A stretch of 39,956 nucleotides of DNA from Acidimicrobiia bacterium (GCA_013812505.1 JACCTH010000036.1:1-39956); one strand, 5' to 3'. Counted from the first letter of the stretch, positions 15,409-24,243 are shown. A program made the numbers and translations. The notes: generated from the letters alone by a model not told the origin.

Positions 15409-16157
15409 CGTTTTCTCCTGGATTGGTCGGGCGGGCGTTGCGAGAACTGATCAGCCGTGGCCATCACTTGCTCGGCGATGCTCGCGGCATCGGCGGCGGG
15501 GAACCTGTAGGCGGGGCCGTGGACGTGAATCGCGCCCATCACCTTGCGGTCAGAGTTGAGCACCGCGGCAGCCACCGAGTTGATGCCTTCGACAAACTCC
15601 TCGTAGACCCAGCAATGTCCCTCGTTTCTGATCTGGCGCAGGCGTTGTCGGATGAGCTTCGGCTCAACGACGGTTTGCTTGGTGAAGGACTCCAACGATC
15701 GCGCGAGATAGCGATCGACGTCGTCCGCGGGCCAGCTCGACATCATGCAAAGGCCGGAAGGGCCAATGTGCATCGGGACTTGCAGACCGGTGTAGTCGCG
15801 GACCTGGATGGCGCCGGGCGACTCGACCTGTGCCAGGTAGTGAACTTGATAGCCGGTGGGAACGCTGAATCCCGCCGCTTCCCCGACCACATTGACCAGG
15901 TTGGTGAGGTGCGGGATGACGGCCGAGCTGAGCGAGGCGCTGGCATCAGCACCTCCGGCCAGCTCCACCAAGCCCTGTCCAATGCGGTAGCGCCCATCCG
16001 TGGTGCGGGCGACCGCGCCACGCTGTTCGAGAGTGGCGACGAGCCGGGCGACCGTCGACTTGGGCAGGTCAACTCGCCCGGCCAGCTCGGTGATCCCGGC
16101 CGGTGAGACGGCCAAGGATTCCATCACGGCAAACGCGCGGTCGATCGACTGCACCAT
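15405..16157 (-). CDS. IclR-family transcriptional regulator
   Basis: 250 residues. The N-terminal winged helix-turn-helix (about 1-65) reads MVQSIDRAFAVMESLA, then GITELAGRVDLPKSTVARLV. The C-terminal effector domain (about 75-245) has QVHYLAQVESPGAIQVRDY, then MHIGPSGLCMMSS and EEFVEGINSVAAAVL. IclR proteins bind small acids or amines and control catabolic operons. It lies inside the one-carbon operon, one base after the reductase stop (TGA-G-ATG), and overlaps fhs by 4 bp. It is the best candidate to bind the paired repeats at 18475-18509 and 24244-24278. The frame is open further upstream, but family similarity begins at this ATG. Confidence 0.9.
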   Translation of the reverse strand: MVQSIDRAFAVMESLAVSPAGITELAGRVDLPKSTVARLVATLEQRGAVARTTDGRYRIGQGLVELAGGADASASLSSAVIPHLTNLVNVVGEAAGFSVPTGYQVHYLAQVESPGAIQVRDYTGLQVPMHIGPSGLCMMSSWPADDVDRYLARSLESFTKQTVVEPKLIRQRLRQIRNEGHCWVYEEFVEGINSVAAAVLNSDRKVMGAIHVHGPAYRFPAADAASIAEQVMATADQFSQRPPDQSRRKR

Positions 16158-16158
16158 C

Positions 16159-16956
16159 TCAACGCTGCCCGCGGAGCCACGCGACGGTGCTCGCGATTTG
16201 GTTGAAGGTGAAGATGTGAAGACCCGCGAGGTTGAGCTCGTCTTGTTCTTGCTCGAGGGCGCGGACCAGTTTCGTCGGCCGGTAGGTCTTCGGTCGAAGC
16301 AATCGCCAAACCGCGGCGCGGTTTTTCGTGACAAACCGCGCCGACGCTCCTACTCCGATTCTTCGGGCGATCGAGGCCAGCTTGAGCGGGTCGACCACCC
16401 CGGGGATACCGACCCGGATCGGGAGCTGAACGGCGTCCGCCCGCGTGCCGCGGGCCCAAGTGACAATGGCACGGGGGTCGAAACACATCTGGGTGGCGAT
16501 GTAGGTGGCATGCCGTTGCTTATCGATCAGCGCCTGGCGAAGCTGGTCGCCCGAGATGAACGGGTGGCCTTCGGGATAGCCGGTGATGCCCACCGTCTGA
16601 AAATGATGACCAAGCTCCTCCATGGCTCGCAACAGCTCGAGGGCGTCCTTGAACTTCCCCTGCTCGTCGGCGTCGCCCCCGACCACAAACACTCGGTTGA
16701 TTCCTTCGCCCGCGAGGCGGTCGATGACGTCGTTGAGCTCGCTCTGGTCGGCGATCATTCTCGCCGAAAGATGCGGCGTCGTCTCATGGCCGAGACGATG
16801 AACTTCGGCGGCAAGGTCGAGAGTTGCCTTGGTTCCCTTGGCCGGAGAGGCAGTCACGGTCACGCTGGCCCCGCTGGGGAGAGCGCTTAGTTTCTCCTCG
16901 ATGCCCTTGAGCGGGATGATCTCGAAGGAGGGCGAAGTCGTGAGCCGGTCAGACAT
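16159..16956 (-). CDS. Methylenetetrahydrofolate reductase (MetF-like, short form)
   Basis: 265 residues. It interconverts 5-methyl-THF and 5,10-methylene-THF; here the oxidative direction is likely. The N-terminus SFEIIPLKGIEEKLSALPSG is the shortened form of the MetF opening strand. TVTASPAKGTKATLDLAAEV, then TPHLSARMIADQSELNDVI and VFVVGGDADEQGKFKDALEL follow the TIM-barrel order, and FISGDQLRQALIDKQRHATY with QMCFDP is the FAD/folate region. It starts at ATG 16956, overlapping the MttB stop by 8 bp. It is shorter than typical MetF (about 290-300). Such short reductases are commonly found next to MttB genes. Confidence 0.88.
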   Translation of the reverse strand: MSDRLTTSPSFEIIPLKGIEEKLSALPSGASVTVTASPAKGTKATLDLAAEVHRLGHETTPHLSARMIADQSELNDVIDRLAGEGINRVFVVGGDADEQGKFKDALELLRAMEELGHHFQTVGITGYPEGHPFISGDQLRQALIDKQRHATYIATQMCFDPRAIVTWARGTRADAVQLPIRVGIPGVVDPLKLASIARRIGVGASARFVTKNRAAVWRLLRPKTYRPTKLVRALEQEQDELNLAGLHIFTFNQIASTVAWLRGQR

Positions 16957-18481
16957 CTGAGTCGGGAAACGAGGCCTTACGGTGCGAGACCCACTCGAGG
17001 AGCTCTTCTTCGACGGATTCGTCCAAAGGCGGTGGTTCGTACTCGACCAGCATCTGCTGCCACTGCGCGTGGGCACGCACCTCTGCGGCCTGTGACCCCG
17101 CCTCGAGCCATTGCTCGAAACTGTTGTTGTCAGCGGTGCGGCTGCGCCAAAAGGCGGTCTCGAAATTCGCCAGAGTGTGTGCGTTGCCGAGGAAATGCTG
17201 ACCTGGAGGATTCTCGACCAGCGCCTCGATCGCCAGCCCATTGTCGCTGAGGTCGACTCCCTTGATGTAAGCGGCCGCCATCGACGCCTGGTCGGCGTCG
17301 AGGATAAATTTCTCGTAGCCCATCGTCAAACCACCCTCGAGCCATCCCGCGGTGTGAAGCACGAAGTTGGTCCCCGCCTGGATGGTGGGAAAGAAAGTGG
17401 CTGCACTTTCAAAGGCGGCTTGGTAGTCCGCCACCTTCGAGGAGGTGAGGTTGCCGCCGCTGCGAAACGGGACCCCCAGCCGCCGGGCCAGGGCAGCGAT
17501 GACGAACAGCACCAAGGCGGGCTCGGGCGTCCCAAACGTTGGCGCGCCGGACTGCATCGAGATCGACGAGGCGAACGAGCCGAAGACCACGGGCGCCCCG
17601 GGGCGAACGATCTGACAAAAGGCCATTCCAGCCATGGCTTCGGCCAAGGTTTGGGTCGCGGTAGCGGCCACCGTCACCGGGGCCATGGCGCCCGCCAGGA
17701 TGAATGGGGTGATCAGACAGGCTTGATTGTTCTCGGCGTAAACCTTGGCCGAGCCGAGCATGTTGTAATCCCAGCTCATCGGTGAGTTGGCGTTGCAGAG
17801 CGAGAGAAGCACCGTGTTCTGATCGACGAACTCCTCGCCAAACACAACGCGCGCCATGTCGACAGTGTCTTGTGCGCGCTCGGGGGCCGTGACCGAGCCC
17901 ATGAAAGGGCGGTCGTGATACTTGATATGGGAGAACACCATGTCGAAATGGCGCTTGTTCACCGGCAGGTCCACCGGTTCACACAGGGTGCCGCCCCCGT
18001 GATGGAGCGAAGTGCTCAGATGAGTGAGCTTGGCGAAGTTGCGGAAGTCGTCGATGGTGGCATAGCGGCGCCCGCCCGCGAGATCGCGGACAAACGGTGA
18101 CCCATAGGCCGGGGCGAAGACCATGTTCGGGTCACCGATGGTGACCGATCGCTCCGGGTTGCGAGCGTGTTGAACAAACGTCCTCGGCGCCGAGGCCTTG
18201 ATCAATGACCTCGCCAGCCCGTCGGGGAAACGAACCCGGTTCTCGTCGACTTCGGCTCCGCCATCGGCAAAAATCTTCAGCGCCTCCGGATAGCCGTGAA
18301 TTGCGACCCCGACCTCGGCGAGAAGACGATCGGCGTTCTGCTCGATAATCGTCAGCCCTTCTTCGTCGAGCACCTCGACGGGCTTGAGGGTGCGAGTGAG
18401 GAACGGCATCGAGTCGAGCGCTCTCGCCGTCCGCGCCGCTTGTCGAGCCGCCCGGCCACCGCTCCGTCGTCCCTGTTCCAT
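16949..18481 (-). CDS. MttB-superfamily corrinoid methyltransferase 1 (non-pyrrolysine, trimethylamine/betaine type)
   Basis: 510 residues (COG5598). The family transfers a methyl group from a methylated amine to a corrinoid protein. Blocks seen: PFLTRTLKPVEVLDEEGLTI, IEQNADRLLAEVGVAIHGYP, FVQHARNPERSVTIGDPNMV, FAPAYGSPFVRDLAGGRRYA, FGSFASSISMQSGAPTFGTP and the C-terminal HFLGNAHTLANFETAFW. The true trimethylamine enzyme has a UAG-coded pyrrolysine; here the frame has no UAG, so it belongs to the non-pyrrolysine branch, whose known members use glycine betaine, proline betaine or carnitine. The substrate is not determined. The start at 18481 gives the same length as the second homologue (510); a longer frame to 18523 exists. 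The ATG lies inside an inverted repeat. Confidence 0.9.
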   Translation of the reverse strand: MEQGRRSGGRAARQAARTARALDSMPFLTRTLKPVEVLDEEGLTIIEQNADRLLAEVGVAIHGYPEALKIFADGGAEVDENRVRFPDGLARSLIKASAPRTFVQHARNPERSVTIGDPNMVFAPAYGSPFVRDLAGGRRYATIDDFRNFAKLTHLSTSLHHGGGTLCEPVDLPVNKRHFDMVFSHIKYHDRPFMGSVTAPERAQDTVDMARVVFGEEFVDQNTVLLSLCNANSPMSWDYNMLGSAKVYAENNQACLITPFILAGAMAPVTVAATATQTLAEAMAGMAFCQIVRPGAPVVFGSFASSISMQSGAPTFGTPEPALVLFVIAALARRLGVPFRSGGNLTSSKVADYQAAFESAATFFPTIQAGTNFVLHTAGWLEGGLTMGYEKFILDADQASMAAAYIKGVDLSDNGLAIEALVENPPGQHFLGNAHTLANFETAFWRSRTADNNSFEQWLEAGSQAAEVRAHAQWQQMLVEYEPPPLDESVEEELLEWVSHRKASFPDSDV

Positions 18482-18509
18482 GATGTGGAAAGAGACTACA
18501 TCATGGAAC
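18475..18509 (-). promoter_or_regulatory. 35-bp operator-like inverted repeat over the MttB1 start
   Basis: GTTCCATGATGT (18475-18486) and ACATCATGGAAC (18498-18509) are perfect 12-bp arms around an 11-bp spacer. The element can also be read as two 17-bp GTTCC-N7-GGAAC type units (18475-18491 and 18493-18509) separated by one base, the same design as at 24244-24278. A -10-like TAGTCT on the minus strand (18498-18493) falls inside it. It is a probable repressor site, best assigned to the IclR protein of the same operon. Confidence 0.65.
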
Positions 18510-18582
18510 GTGAGCCAGCCCATTCTTAAGGCGATTTTGGTGGCTATGCAACCACGGGAACCTAAGGTTTCCTGGGGAATGG

Positions 18583-20523
18583 CTAGCGGCGGCGGCTCCG
18601 CGCCGCGGGGGTCGGTTCCGGGAGGTCGAGCATGGTCTGGAGCTGGGGATACCGATCCGTCTTGTGGGGGATCGCCATCGCCGCGACAAAGTGCTCCTGG
18701 AACCGGGGCTCGACCGCGGTCTCGATCTTCTCGATCGTTCGGGCGACCGCTTCGATCTCGCGGCGCGATTCGCCCGAGAGCAGCGCCATCATCGCGCCGA
18801 CGCCGGCCGCGTTGCCCGCCGCCGACACTTTGTCCGGATCACAATCAGGAACCAGCCCTAGAGCCATCGCGTAGATCGGATCGATGTGGCTGCCGAACGC
18901 GCCGGCCAAACGAATCTGGTCGACGTAGTCGACTGCCAGCTCGTCCATCAGAAGATCACAACCGGCGCGCAGTGCGGCTTTGGCGAGCTGGATCGCCCGG
19001 ACATCGTTCTGGGTGATGAGCACCTCGGGCTTGTCGTGTAAGCGATAAGAGAAGGTGCGGCCTTGGGCGACGATGCGCTCCGAGCCGCGGTCCACGATCA
19101 CTCCGTCGGACGTGATGACTCCGGCGAGAAAAAGCTCGACGATGACCTCGATGATCCCCGACCCGCAGATCCCGGTCACAGCCGATCCATCGAAGCCGTC
19201 CTCGTCGGACCACATTTCCTGACCAATAACTTTGATTCGCGGTGCAAGCGATTGAGGATCAACGCGAACGCGCTCGATCGCCCCTGGCGCAGCGCGCTGC
19301 CCCGAGGAGATCTGGGCGCCTTCGAACGCGGGGCCGGTGGGCGATGACGCCGCCAGCAGCCGGTCCTCGTTGCCAAGGACGATCTCGGCATTGGTGCCGA
19401 CGTCGACCAACAACTGCAACGGCGAACGGCGGTAAGGTCCTTCGGAGAGCACGGCCCCAGCGGCGTCGGCGCCGACATGGCCGGCAATGCAGGGGAGGGT
19501 GTAAACCGACGCACCGGGGTTGACCTCAAGCTCGAGCGCCGCGGCCGGAGTGTCGAGGGCCGCGGTGGTGACCAAGGCGAACGGTGCGGTTCCAAGCTCG
19601 CGAGGATCGAAGCCGAGAAACAAGTGATGCATGATCGGGTTGCCGACGACGGCAATTTCGAGCACGTCGTCTCGCTCCATTCCCGCCTCGGCAACAAGCT
19701 CCCCAATCACCTCGTTCAAAGCCTGACGAACCACCTGGGTGAGCCGCTTCTCGCCGCCCTCATTCATCATCACGTAGGACACCCGGCTCATGAGATCTTC
19801 TCCAAATCCAATCTGAGGATTCATTCGCCCGTTGCTGCTGAGGACGGCGCCAGTGAAGAGGTCGCAAAGATGCCCGGCGATCGTGGTCGAGCCAATGTCG
19901 AAAGCCACCCCCAGCGCGCGGTCGCGGAAGCCCGGCCAAATGGCGACGATCCGATTGGTCCGCACGGCGACCGTGACCGTCCATTTGCCGTTTCGAAGCG
20001 CCGGCTGAAGTTGGGTCAGGACATGAGCATCGAAGGAGAGCTCCTCGAGATTCCACTGTCCGGCCAGGGCGAGCAGGACGCGATCGGCATCGCCGGTGGG
20101 TGAGGCCAAATCGGGTTCGGCGACTTCGATGTAGTAGAGACGAACCACCGGGTCGACCGGAAGGTTGTCGACGCCGGCGCGTTTGCGGACGACCTGGCGG
20201 TGGACCTGGCTCTCGGAAGGCACATCGATGACGACGTCGTCGACGATGTGCGCCGCGCACCCGAGGCGATAGCCGGCCAAGAGCGGCCGGCGACCGTGAT
20301 ATTCGGCTTCGGTCGCGCCAGGTGGTGACAGTCGTTCAGGTTTCGAATCCATGCCGGGCCGGCTGCCGACCATTACCTGGCAGCGGCCGCAGATGCCCCT
20401 TCCCCCGCATACCGAATCGAGATCCACCCCCAAGGCTCGGGCCGCGTCAAGGACGGTCGATTCGGCGGGGACCTTTCCCCGTCTCCCCGACGGAGTGAAG
20501 ACGACCTGGTACGTGTCGGCCAT
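18583..20523 (-). CDS. RamA/RACo-like reductive activator of corrinoid proteins
   Basis: 646 residues. It reactivates the corrinoid protein when Co(I) is oxidised to Co(II), using ATP. The N-terminal ferredoxin domain has Cys39, 45, 48 and 89, consistent with a [2Fe-2S] centre. The C-terminal ASKHA ATPase part (about 200-640) contains GVAFDIGSTTIAGHLCDL, AVVGNPIMHHLFLG, LLVDVGTNAEIVLG, VTGICGSGIIEVIVEL and IRLAGAFGSHIDP. The length and order match known RACo and DUF4445 proteins; methanogen RamA instead ends in [4Fe-4S] ferredoxin motifs, which are absent. It sits between the membrane gene at 20548 and MttB1, so it is part of the demethylation operon. Confidence 0.92.
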   Translation of the reverse strand: MADTYQVVFTPSGRRGKVPAESTVLDAARALGVDLDSVCGGRGICGRCQVMVGSRPGMDSKPERLSPPGATEAEYHGRRPLLAGYRLGCAAHIVDDVVIDVPSESQVHRQVVRKRAGVDNLPVDPVVRLYYIEVAEPDLASPTGDADRVLLALAGQWNLEELSFDAHVLTQLQPALRNGKWTVTVAVRTNRIVAIWPGFRDRALGVAFDIGSTTIAGHLCDLFTGAVLSSNGRMNPQIGFGEDLMSRVSYVMMNEGGEKRLTQVVRQALNEVIGELVAEAGMERDDVLEIAVVGNPIMHHLFLGFDPRELGTAPFALVTTAALDTPAAALELEVNPGASVYTLPCIAGHVGADAAGAVLSEGPYRRSPLQLLVDVGTNAEIVLGNEDRLLAASSPTGPAFEGAQISSGQRAAPGAIERVRVDPQSLAPRIKVIGQEMWSDEDGFDGSAVTGICGSGIIEVIVELFLAGVITSDGVIVDRGSERIVAQGRTFSYRLHDKPEVLITQNDVRAIQLAKAALRAGCDLLMDELAVDYVDQIRLAGAFGSHIDPIYAMALGLVPDCDPDKVSAAGNAAGVGAMMALLSGESRREIEAVARTIEKIETAVEPRFQEHFVAAMAIPHKTDRYPQLQTMLDLPEPTPAARSRRR

Positions 20524-20547
20524 GTCAGGCAGTGATAGCAGCGCTGG

Positions 20548-21726
20548 CTAACCGGCGAGCCAAAGGGAAACGTTGGCTGGACGCATCGTGCGATCGACAA
20601 CCGCGGCCAGATCCCCCACCAAACTTTCGAGGTCAACCTCATCCCGGAGACGCGACGAGAAGTTGTCGACCACGAGTTGCGAGTCGTAGCGGGCTCGATC
20701 AAACCGTCGTTCGACAAACGTCTGCACCCGCCTGCGCACAGGTGAGAACAGGGCCGCTGTGGCCAGAGTGCTTCCCGCCACTGCCAGCGAGTTGTCCTGG
20801 CCGAGCTGCGAACCAAGGGCGATCACAACGGCTAGATAGACGCCAGCAAGGATCAAAGCAACCAGCGCGTAGGTCACGGTGCGGCTTACCAAACGGTCGA
20901 TCTCGTAGAGCCGGTAACGCAGGACGGCGACCATGATCGAGCCCCCCAACCCCACCGTAAGAGCGACATTGAGCACGCTGCCGATAACTGGAATGGCGCC
21001 GAACGAACTGGAGAGGGCAAAGAAAGGAATCGCCAAAATCCCGGCGAGTGCCAGCCACTTGATCTGCGCTCTCACGAGGGGCCCGCTTTGGCGGAACCGG
21101 ACAACGAGCGAGATCACGGCGATCAGGACCATGACCGGAAACACCGAAAAGATGATGGGGGCCAAGGCGGAGAAGATCGGATTAAGTGCTTTGACCCCTA
21201 GCGGATTCATCAAGCCGGGGATCTGCTCTTCGTCGACTGGACCAGGGGCGAACGCTGCGATCAGAAACGTCAGGATCATGAGGGCGACGAACGCAAACAG
21301 GACGATTCGCCAGCGACGTGACGGAACCTTGCCGTCAGGAAAGAGCAAGAAGAGAAACGGAACCGTAAACGTGGCCGGGATCCACGCCCAGAGGGCCACC
21401 CAACCGGTCGCCTGGGCGAGCCAGTCGCCGGTTCCCAGTGTCAGAACTCGATACTCGGCGAGATCGGAGGCAAGCCATTCGATCGGAAATGCCAGGCCGG
21501 GGCCCATGGCTTGCCACCCGAGGAGGTTGGTCGGCAGCCGGCGGACGATGAGGTACCCGAAGGTGCCAAGGATCACAAAGCTGAGCACCTCGAAAATCTC
21601 GAGAACTGCCGCACCTCTGGCGATGACCGGCTGGGTCGTCGCCAGGACGGCGAATGCCACCCAGGTGACGATGCTCAACAACCAGGCGATCGTGGCCAGC
21701 CGCCTCAGCCCGACTTCCTTCTGCAT
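20548..21726 (-). CDS. Polytopic membrane protein resembling the sensor half of a 7TM histidine kinase, without kinase domains
   Basis: 392 residues. About eight to nine hydrophobic segments fill residues 8-310, and LRYRLYEIDRLVSRTVTYAL precedes a last helix. The soluble tail, with RRRVQTFVERRFDRARYDSQ, then VVDNFSSRLRDEVDLESL and VGDLAAVVDRTMRPANVSLW, resembles the linker that leads into GAF or kinase domains in many actinobacterial sensor kinases, but the protein stops there. It lies between the methyl-THF methyltransferase and RamA genes on the same strand (spacers of 46 and 24 bp). The start ATG 21726 is chosen because a longer frame to 21870 would overlap the previous gene. Function unknown; transport or sensing of the substrate is possible. 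Confidence 0.7.
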   Translation of the reverse strand: MQKEVGLRRLATIAWLLSIVTWVAFAVLATTQPVIARGAAVLEIFEVLSFVILGTFGYLIVRRLPTNLLGWQAMGPGLAFPIEWLASDLAEYRVLTLGTGDWLAQATGWVALWAWIPATFTVPFLFLLFPDGKVPSRRWRIVLFAFVALMILTFLIAAFAPGPVDEEQIPGLMNPLGVKALNPIFSALAPIIFSVFPVMVLIAVISLVVRFRQSGPLVRAQIKWLALAGILAIPFFALSSSFGAIPVIGSVLNVALTVGLGGSIMVAVLRYRLYEIDRLVSRTVTYALVALILAGVYLAVVIALGSQLGQDNSLAVAGSTLATAALFSPVRRRVQTFVERRFDRARYDSQLVVDNFSSRLRDEVDLESLVGDLAAVVDRTMRPANVSLWLAG

Positions 21727-21772
21727 ACGCGTCCAGCTACCACGGGTTCGCAATGACTCCGTTACGACTCCT

Positions 21773-22654
21773 TTAGCCCCGCCGCCGACTCGGTCTCCGC
21801 GCGGTCTCGGTGGGGACGCGATAGGTCCGGATCCAGGTGGCGCAGTGGGGGTCGCGGCCGGCGAGGACATCTGCGGCGAGCACTGCTTGGCGAACCTCAG
21901 GTTCGAGGGGGTTAGTGATGGCAGAGGTCATCCCCGCCCCGATCGCCATCGAGAGAAAGGCAGCGTTGATTCCAGCTCGGTTGGGCAAGCCAAAGCTGAT
22001 ATTGGATGCGCCGCACGTCGTGTTGACACCGAGCTCATTGCGCAAGCGACCGACCAGGTGAAAGACCTGGCGACCGGCGGTGCCCATGGCACCGATCGGC
22101 ATCACCAACGGGTCGACCACGACGTCCTCTCTCCCGATCCCGTAATCAGCGGCGCGACCGACGATCTTCCGCGCCACCTCAAACCGGACATCGGGATCCT
22201 CCGAAATGCCCGACTCGTCGTTGGAGATCGCCACCACCGCCGCGCCGTACTTGGCAACCAGCGGCAGCACCCGCTCGAGCCGCTCCTCCTCACCGGTCAC
22301 CGAGTTGACGAGCGGCTTTCCCTGATAAACCGCCAGGCCCGCTTCGAGGGCCTCGACGATCGAGGAGTCGATCGAGAGTGGAACGTCGGTCAGCGATTGG
22401 ACCAGTTGAATGGCTTTAGCTAAGAGTCCTGGCTCATCGGCCAGCGGAATCCCGGCGTTCACGTCGAGCATCGGCGCACCCGCGGCGACTTGGGTGATGG
22501 TGTCGGTCTCAACCCGAGAAAAGTCGCCATCCCGCATCTCGGCGGCGAGCAGCTTGCGGCCGGTCGGGTTGATCCGTTCGCCAATGATCACGAACGGGCG
22601 CTCGAAGCCAATGACTACTTCCCGGGTCGCTGACGAAACAACCGTGTCCGTCAT
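21773..22654 (-). CDS. Methyl-THF:corrinoid protein methyltransferase (MtgA/AcsE-like pterin-binding enzyme)
   Basis: 293 residues. It moves the methyl group between the corrinoid protein and tetrahydrofolate. The pterin-binding TIM barrel is seen in FVIIGERINPTGRKLL at about residues 20-35, then GAPMLDVNAGIP, DVPLSIDSSIVEALEAGL, KPLVNSVTGEEERLERVL, AAVVAISNDESGI, and VDPLVMPIGAMG, with the family Asn-Ser-Gly region NTTCGASNISFGLPNRAGIN. There is no B12 domain; the corrinoid is the separate protein at 23531. Its ATG overlaps the upstream stop as ATGA. It resembles MtgA of glycine-betaine pathways and AcsE of the Wood-Ljungdahl pathway. Confidence 0.92.
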   Translation of the reverse strand: MTDTVVSSATREVVIGFERPFVIIGERINPTGRKLLAAEMRDGDFSRVETDTITQVAAGAPMLDVNAGIPLADEPGLLAKAIQLVQSLTDVPLSIDSSIVEALEAGLAVYQGKPLVNSVTGEEERLERVLPLVAKYGAAVVAISNDESGISEDPDVRFEVARKIVGRAADYGIGREDVVVDPLVMPIGAMGTAGRQVFHLVGRLRNELGVNTTCGASNISFGLPNRAGINAAFLSMAIGAGMTSAITNPLEPEVRQAVLAADVLAGRDPHCATWIRTYRVPTETARRPSRRRG

Positions 22655-22947
22655 CTGGCCCCACCTTTGGCGGCGAGCTCGTTGAGGACCTCGGGGGTGA
22701 AGGCGGCCTCCAGCCGCGTGGCTTCGCGATCTGCTTCGGACTCAAGATCGTCTCCGCAAGGCCGGGCGTCACGAGCCCACTCGTTCAAGTACTCGTCGGT
22801 GCCAAACAACCCGGCATACATCGCCGCCCGATCGATTGCGACCTGAAAGCGCGGCGATAGCTCTCGCCGCGCCGCCGCCCGACCTTGCTTGGCTACCACT
22901 TGGGCGGGGATGTCGCGCCAGCGGATGACAGTCAGCTCGGCAGTCAT
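22651..22947 (-). CDS. Small conserved protein of the family labelled 'virulence factor' (PF13769-like)
   Basis: 98 residues, hydrophilic, no cysteine pattern except a single CGDD. LTVIRWRDIPAQVVAKQGRA and FQVAIDRAAMYAGLFGTDEY are the recognisable blocks. As I recall, members of this family are encoded beside MttB, corrinoid and DUF1638 genes in other bacteria, so a part in corrinoid methyl transfer is more likely than virulence. It overlaps both neighbours by 4 bp (ATGA at each end), so its production should be tightly tied to theirs. The molecular role is unknown. Confidence 0.75.
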   Translation of the reverse strand: MTAELTVIRWRDIPAQVVAKQGRAAARRELSPRFQVAIDRAAMYAGLFGTDEYLNEWARDARPCGDDLESEADREATRLEAAFTPEVLNELAAKGGAR

Positions 22948-23534
22948 TGCGAGGCTGCAACGAGTGCAGGTTGAAAGTCCCCGTAGCCAACATGGTGATG
23001 CTCGAACTCGAGTCCGAGACGATCGGCGGCCGCCCGGGCTTTGTCGACCAGCACCGACGAGTCGGTCTGAGAGAGATAGATCAGGCGGCGATAGTTGCCG
23101 AAGTAGTCGTCGCGCAATTGCGGCCAGCGGTCGAGCCCGAGCCCATCCCAGACGAGACGATCAAAATGCTTGGCCAGGAAGTCGGTGAGGTAGAAGGTGG
23201 CCGGATCGGCCTCATGCAATGAGGCAAACAGGCTGGCACCAGCGAAGAATTCATAGCAGTGTGCGCCGGGCAATCGTTCGATCCCGCGTTCGTCGAGCAG
23301 GCGATCGAGCTCTCCGCCCGTTCCGCAGTCGGCGTATCCGACAAATATCTTCTGATACTTTCCTGAGGCGCGTTCGATCCTCTCGGCCACCGCGGCCGTG
23401 ATCCTCTTGGGGGTGTTGTGCAGGGAGGCCGGCAGACATTCGACGTCGACCCAGGCGAGACCGTTGCCCTTGATCACATCCATCAGTTCTCTGGCCAGCG
23501 CCCCGCAGGCGATGACCAGAACCCGCTCGGTCAC
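22944..23534 (-). CDS. DUF1638-family protein of the corrinoid methyltransferase cluster
   Basis: 196 residues from a GTG that overlaps the corrinoid-protein stop as GTGA. Blocks: RVLVIACGALARELMDVI, CLPASLHNTPKRITAAV, KIFVGYADCGTGGELDRLL, LPGAHCYEFFAGA and the late FGNYRRLIYLSQTD. Conserved cysteines at CGAL, CLPA, DCGTGG and HCYEF suggest a metal or cofactor site. The biochemical role is unknown. The family is known to me mainly from methylamine- and betaine-demethylation clusters, which fits this operon. Confidence 0.85.
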   Translation of the reverse strand: MTERVLVIACGALARELMDVIKGNGLAWVDVECLPASLHNTPKRITAAVAERIERASGKYQKIFVGYADCGTGGELDRLLDERGIERLPGAHCYEFFAGASLFASLHEADPATFYLTDFLAKHFDRLVWDGLGLDRWPQLRDDYFGNYRRLIYLSQTDSSVLVDKARAAADRLGLEFEHHHVGYGDFQPALVAASQ

Positions 23535-24232
23535 GGCTCCTCGCCCGCGGTGAGACGTCGGGCCAGAACCAGAGCTTCGGCCGTCTCAGCCGCCACTGCC
23601 GCATCCCGGCAATAGGCATCGGCTCCGACAGCTTTGCCGAACTCCTCGTTGAGCGGCGCCCCTCCCACCAGCACGATGTATTTCTCGCGCAGACCCCGTT
23701 CCTTGAGAGAATCGATCACAACCTTCATGTATGGCATCGTCGTGGTGAGCAGAGCTGACATGCCGAGGATGTCGGGTTCATGTTCTTCGAGAGCGGCAAT
23801 GAACTTGTCGGCATCGGTGTTGATGCCGAGGTTGATGACCTCGAATCCCGCGCCCTCGAGCATCATTGCCACCAGGTTCTTCCCGATGTCGTGAATGTCA
23901 CCTTTGACGGTGCCGATCACAACCTTGCCGATCGTCCGGGCGCCGGTTTCAGCCAGCAACGGACGGAGAATTGCCATCCCAGCTTTCATCGCGTTCGCTG
24001 CCAGCAGAACCTCGGGGACGAAAAGGATTCCGTCGCGGAAATCGATGCCGACGATCCGCATGCCCTCGACCAGGGCATCGTTTAAGACCGATTGCGGTTC
24101 CCAGCCTCGGCCAAGGAGAATGTTGGTGCCTTCCACGATCTCCGGTGCCAGACCGTCGTAGAGATCGTCGTGCATCTGGGTGACGAGATCGGAGTCGGAC
24201 AGGGAGTTGAGATCGAGTTCGTCTTCAGCCAT
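23531..24232 (-). CDS. Corrinoid (B12-binding) methyl-carrier protein, MtgC/MtbC type
   Basis: 233 residues. It carries the methyl group on cobalt between MttB and the methyl-THF transferase. Residues 5-95 are the helical cap domain (EGMRIVGIDFRDGILFVPEV). Residues 100-230 are the Rossmann B12 domain with the base-off motif GDIHDIGKN (Asp112, His114, Gly117; His114 is the lower cobalt ligand), the TSS-like block ILGMSALLTTTMPYM, and VLVGGAPLNEEF. It is the first gene of the long minus-strand operon. ATG 24232 is preferred; a frame to 24280 would run through the operator. Upstream lie two operator-like repeats and then divergent selD. Confidence 0.95.
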   Translation of the reverse strand: MAEDELDLNSLSDSDLVTQMHDDLYDGLAPEIVEGTNILLGRGWEPQSVLNDALVEGMRIVGIDFRDGILFVPEVLLAANAMKAGMAILRPLLAETGARTIGKVVIGTVKGDIHDIGKNLVAMMLEGAGFEVINLGINTDADKFIAALEEHEPDILGMSALLTTTMPYMKVVIDSLKERGLREKYIVLVGGAPLNEEFGKAVGADAYCRDAAVAAETAEALVLARRLTAGEEP

Positions 24233-24243
24233 CTTGGAGTCTC

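Noticed and set aside
14083-15450. Long plus-strand open frame (about 455 codons)
   Set aside because: Antisense to fhs, which is fully conserved; no recognisable domain.
21727-21870. N-terminal extension of the membrane protein gene
   Set aside because: It would overlap the methyl-THF transferase 3' end and is Pro/Arg-rich; ATG 21726 precedes the first membrane helix.
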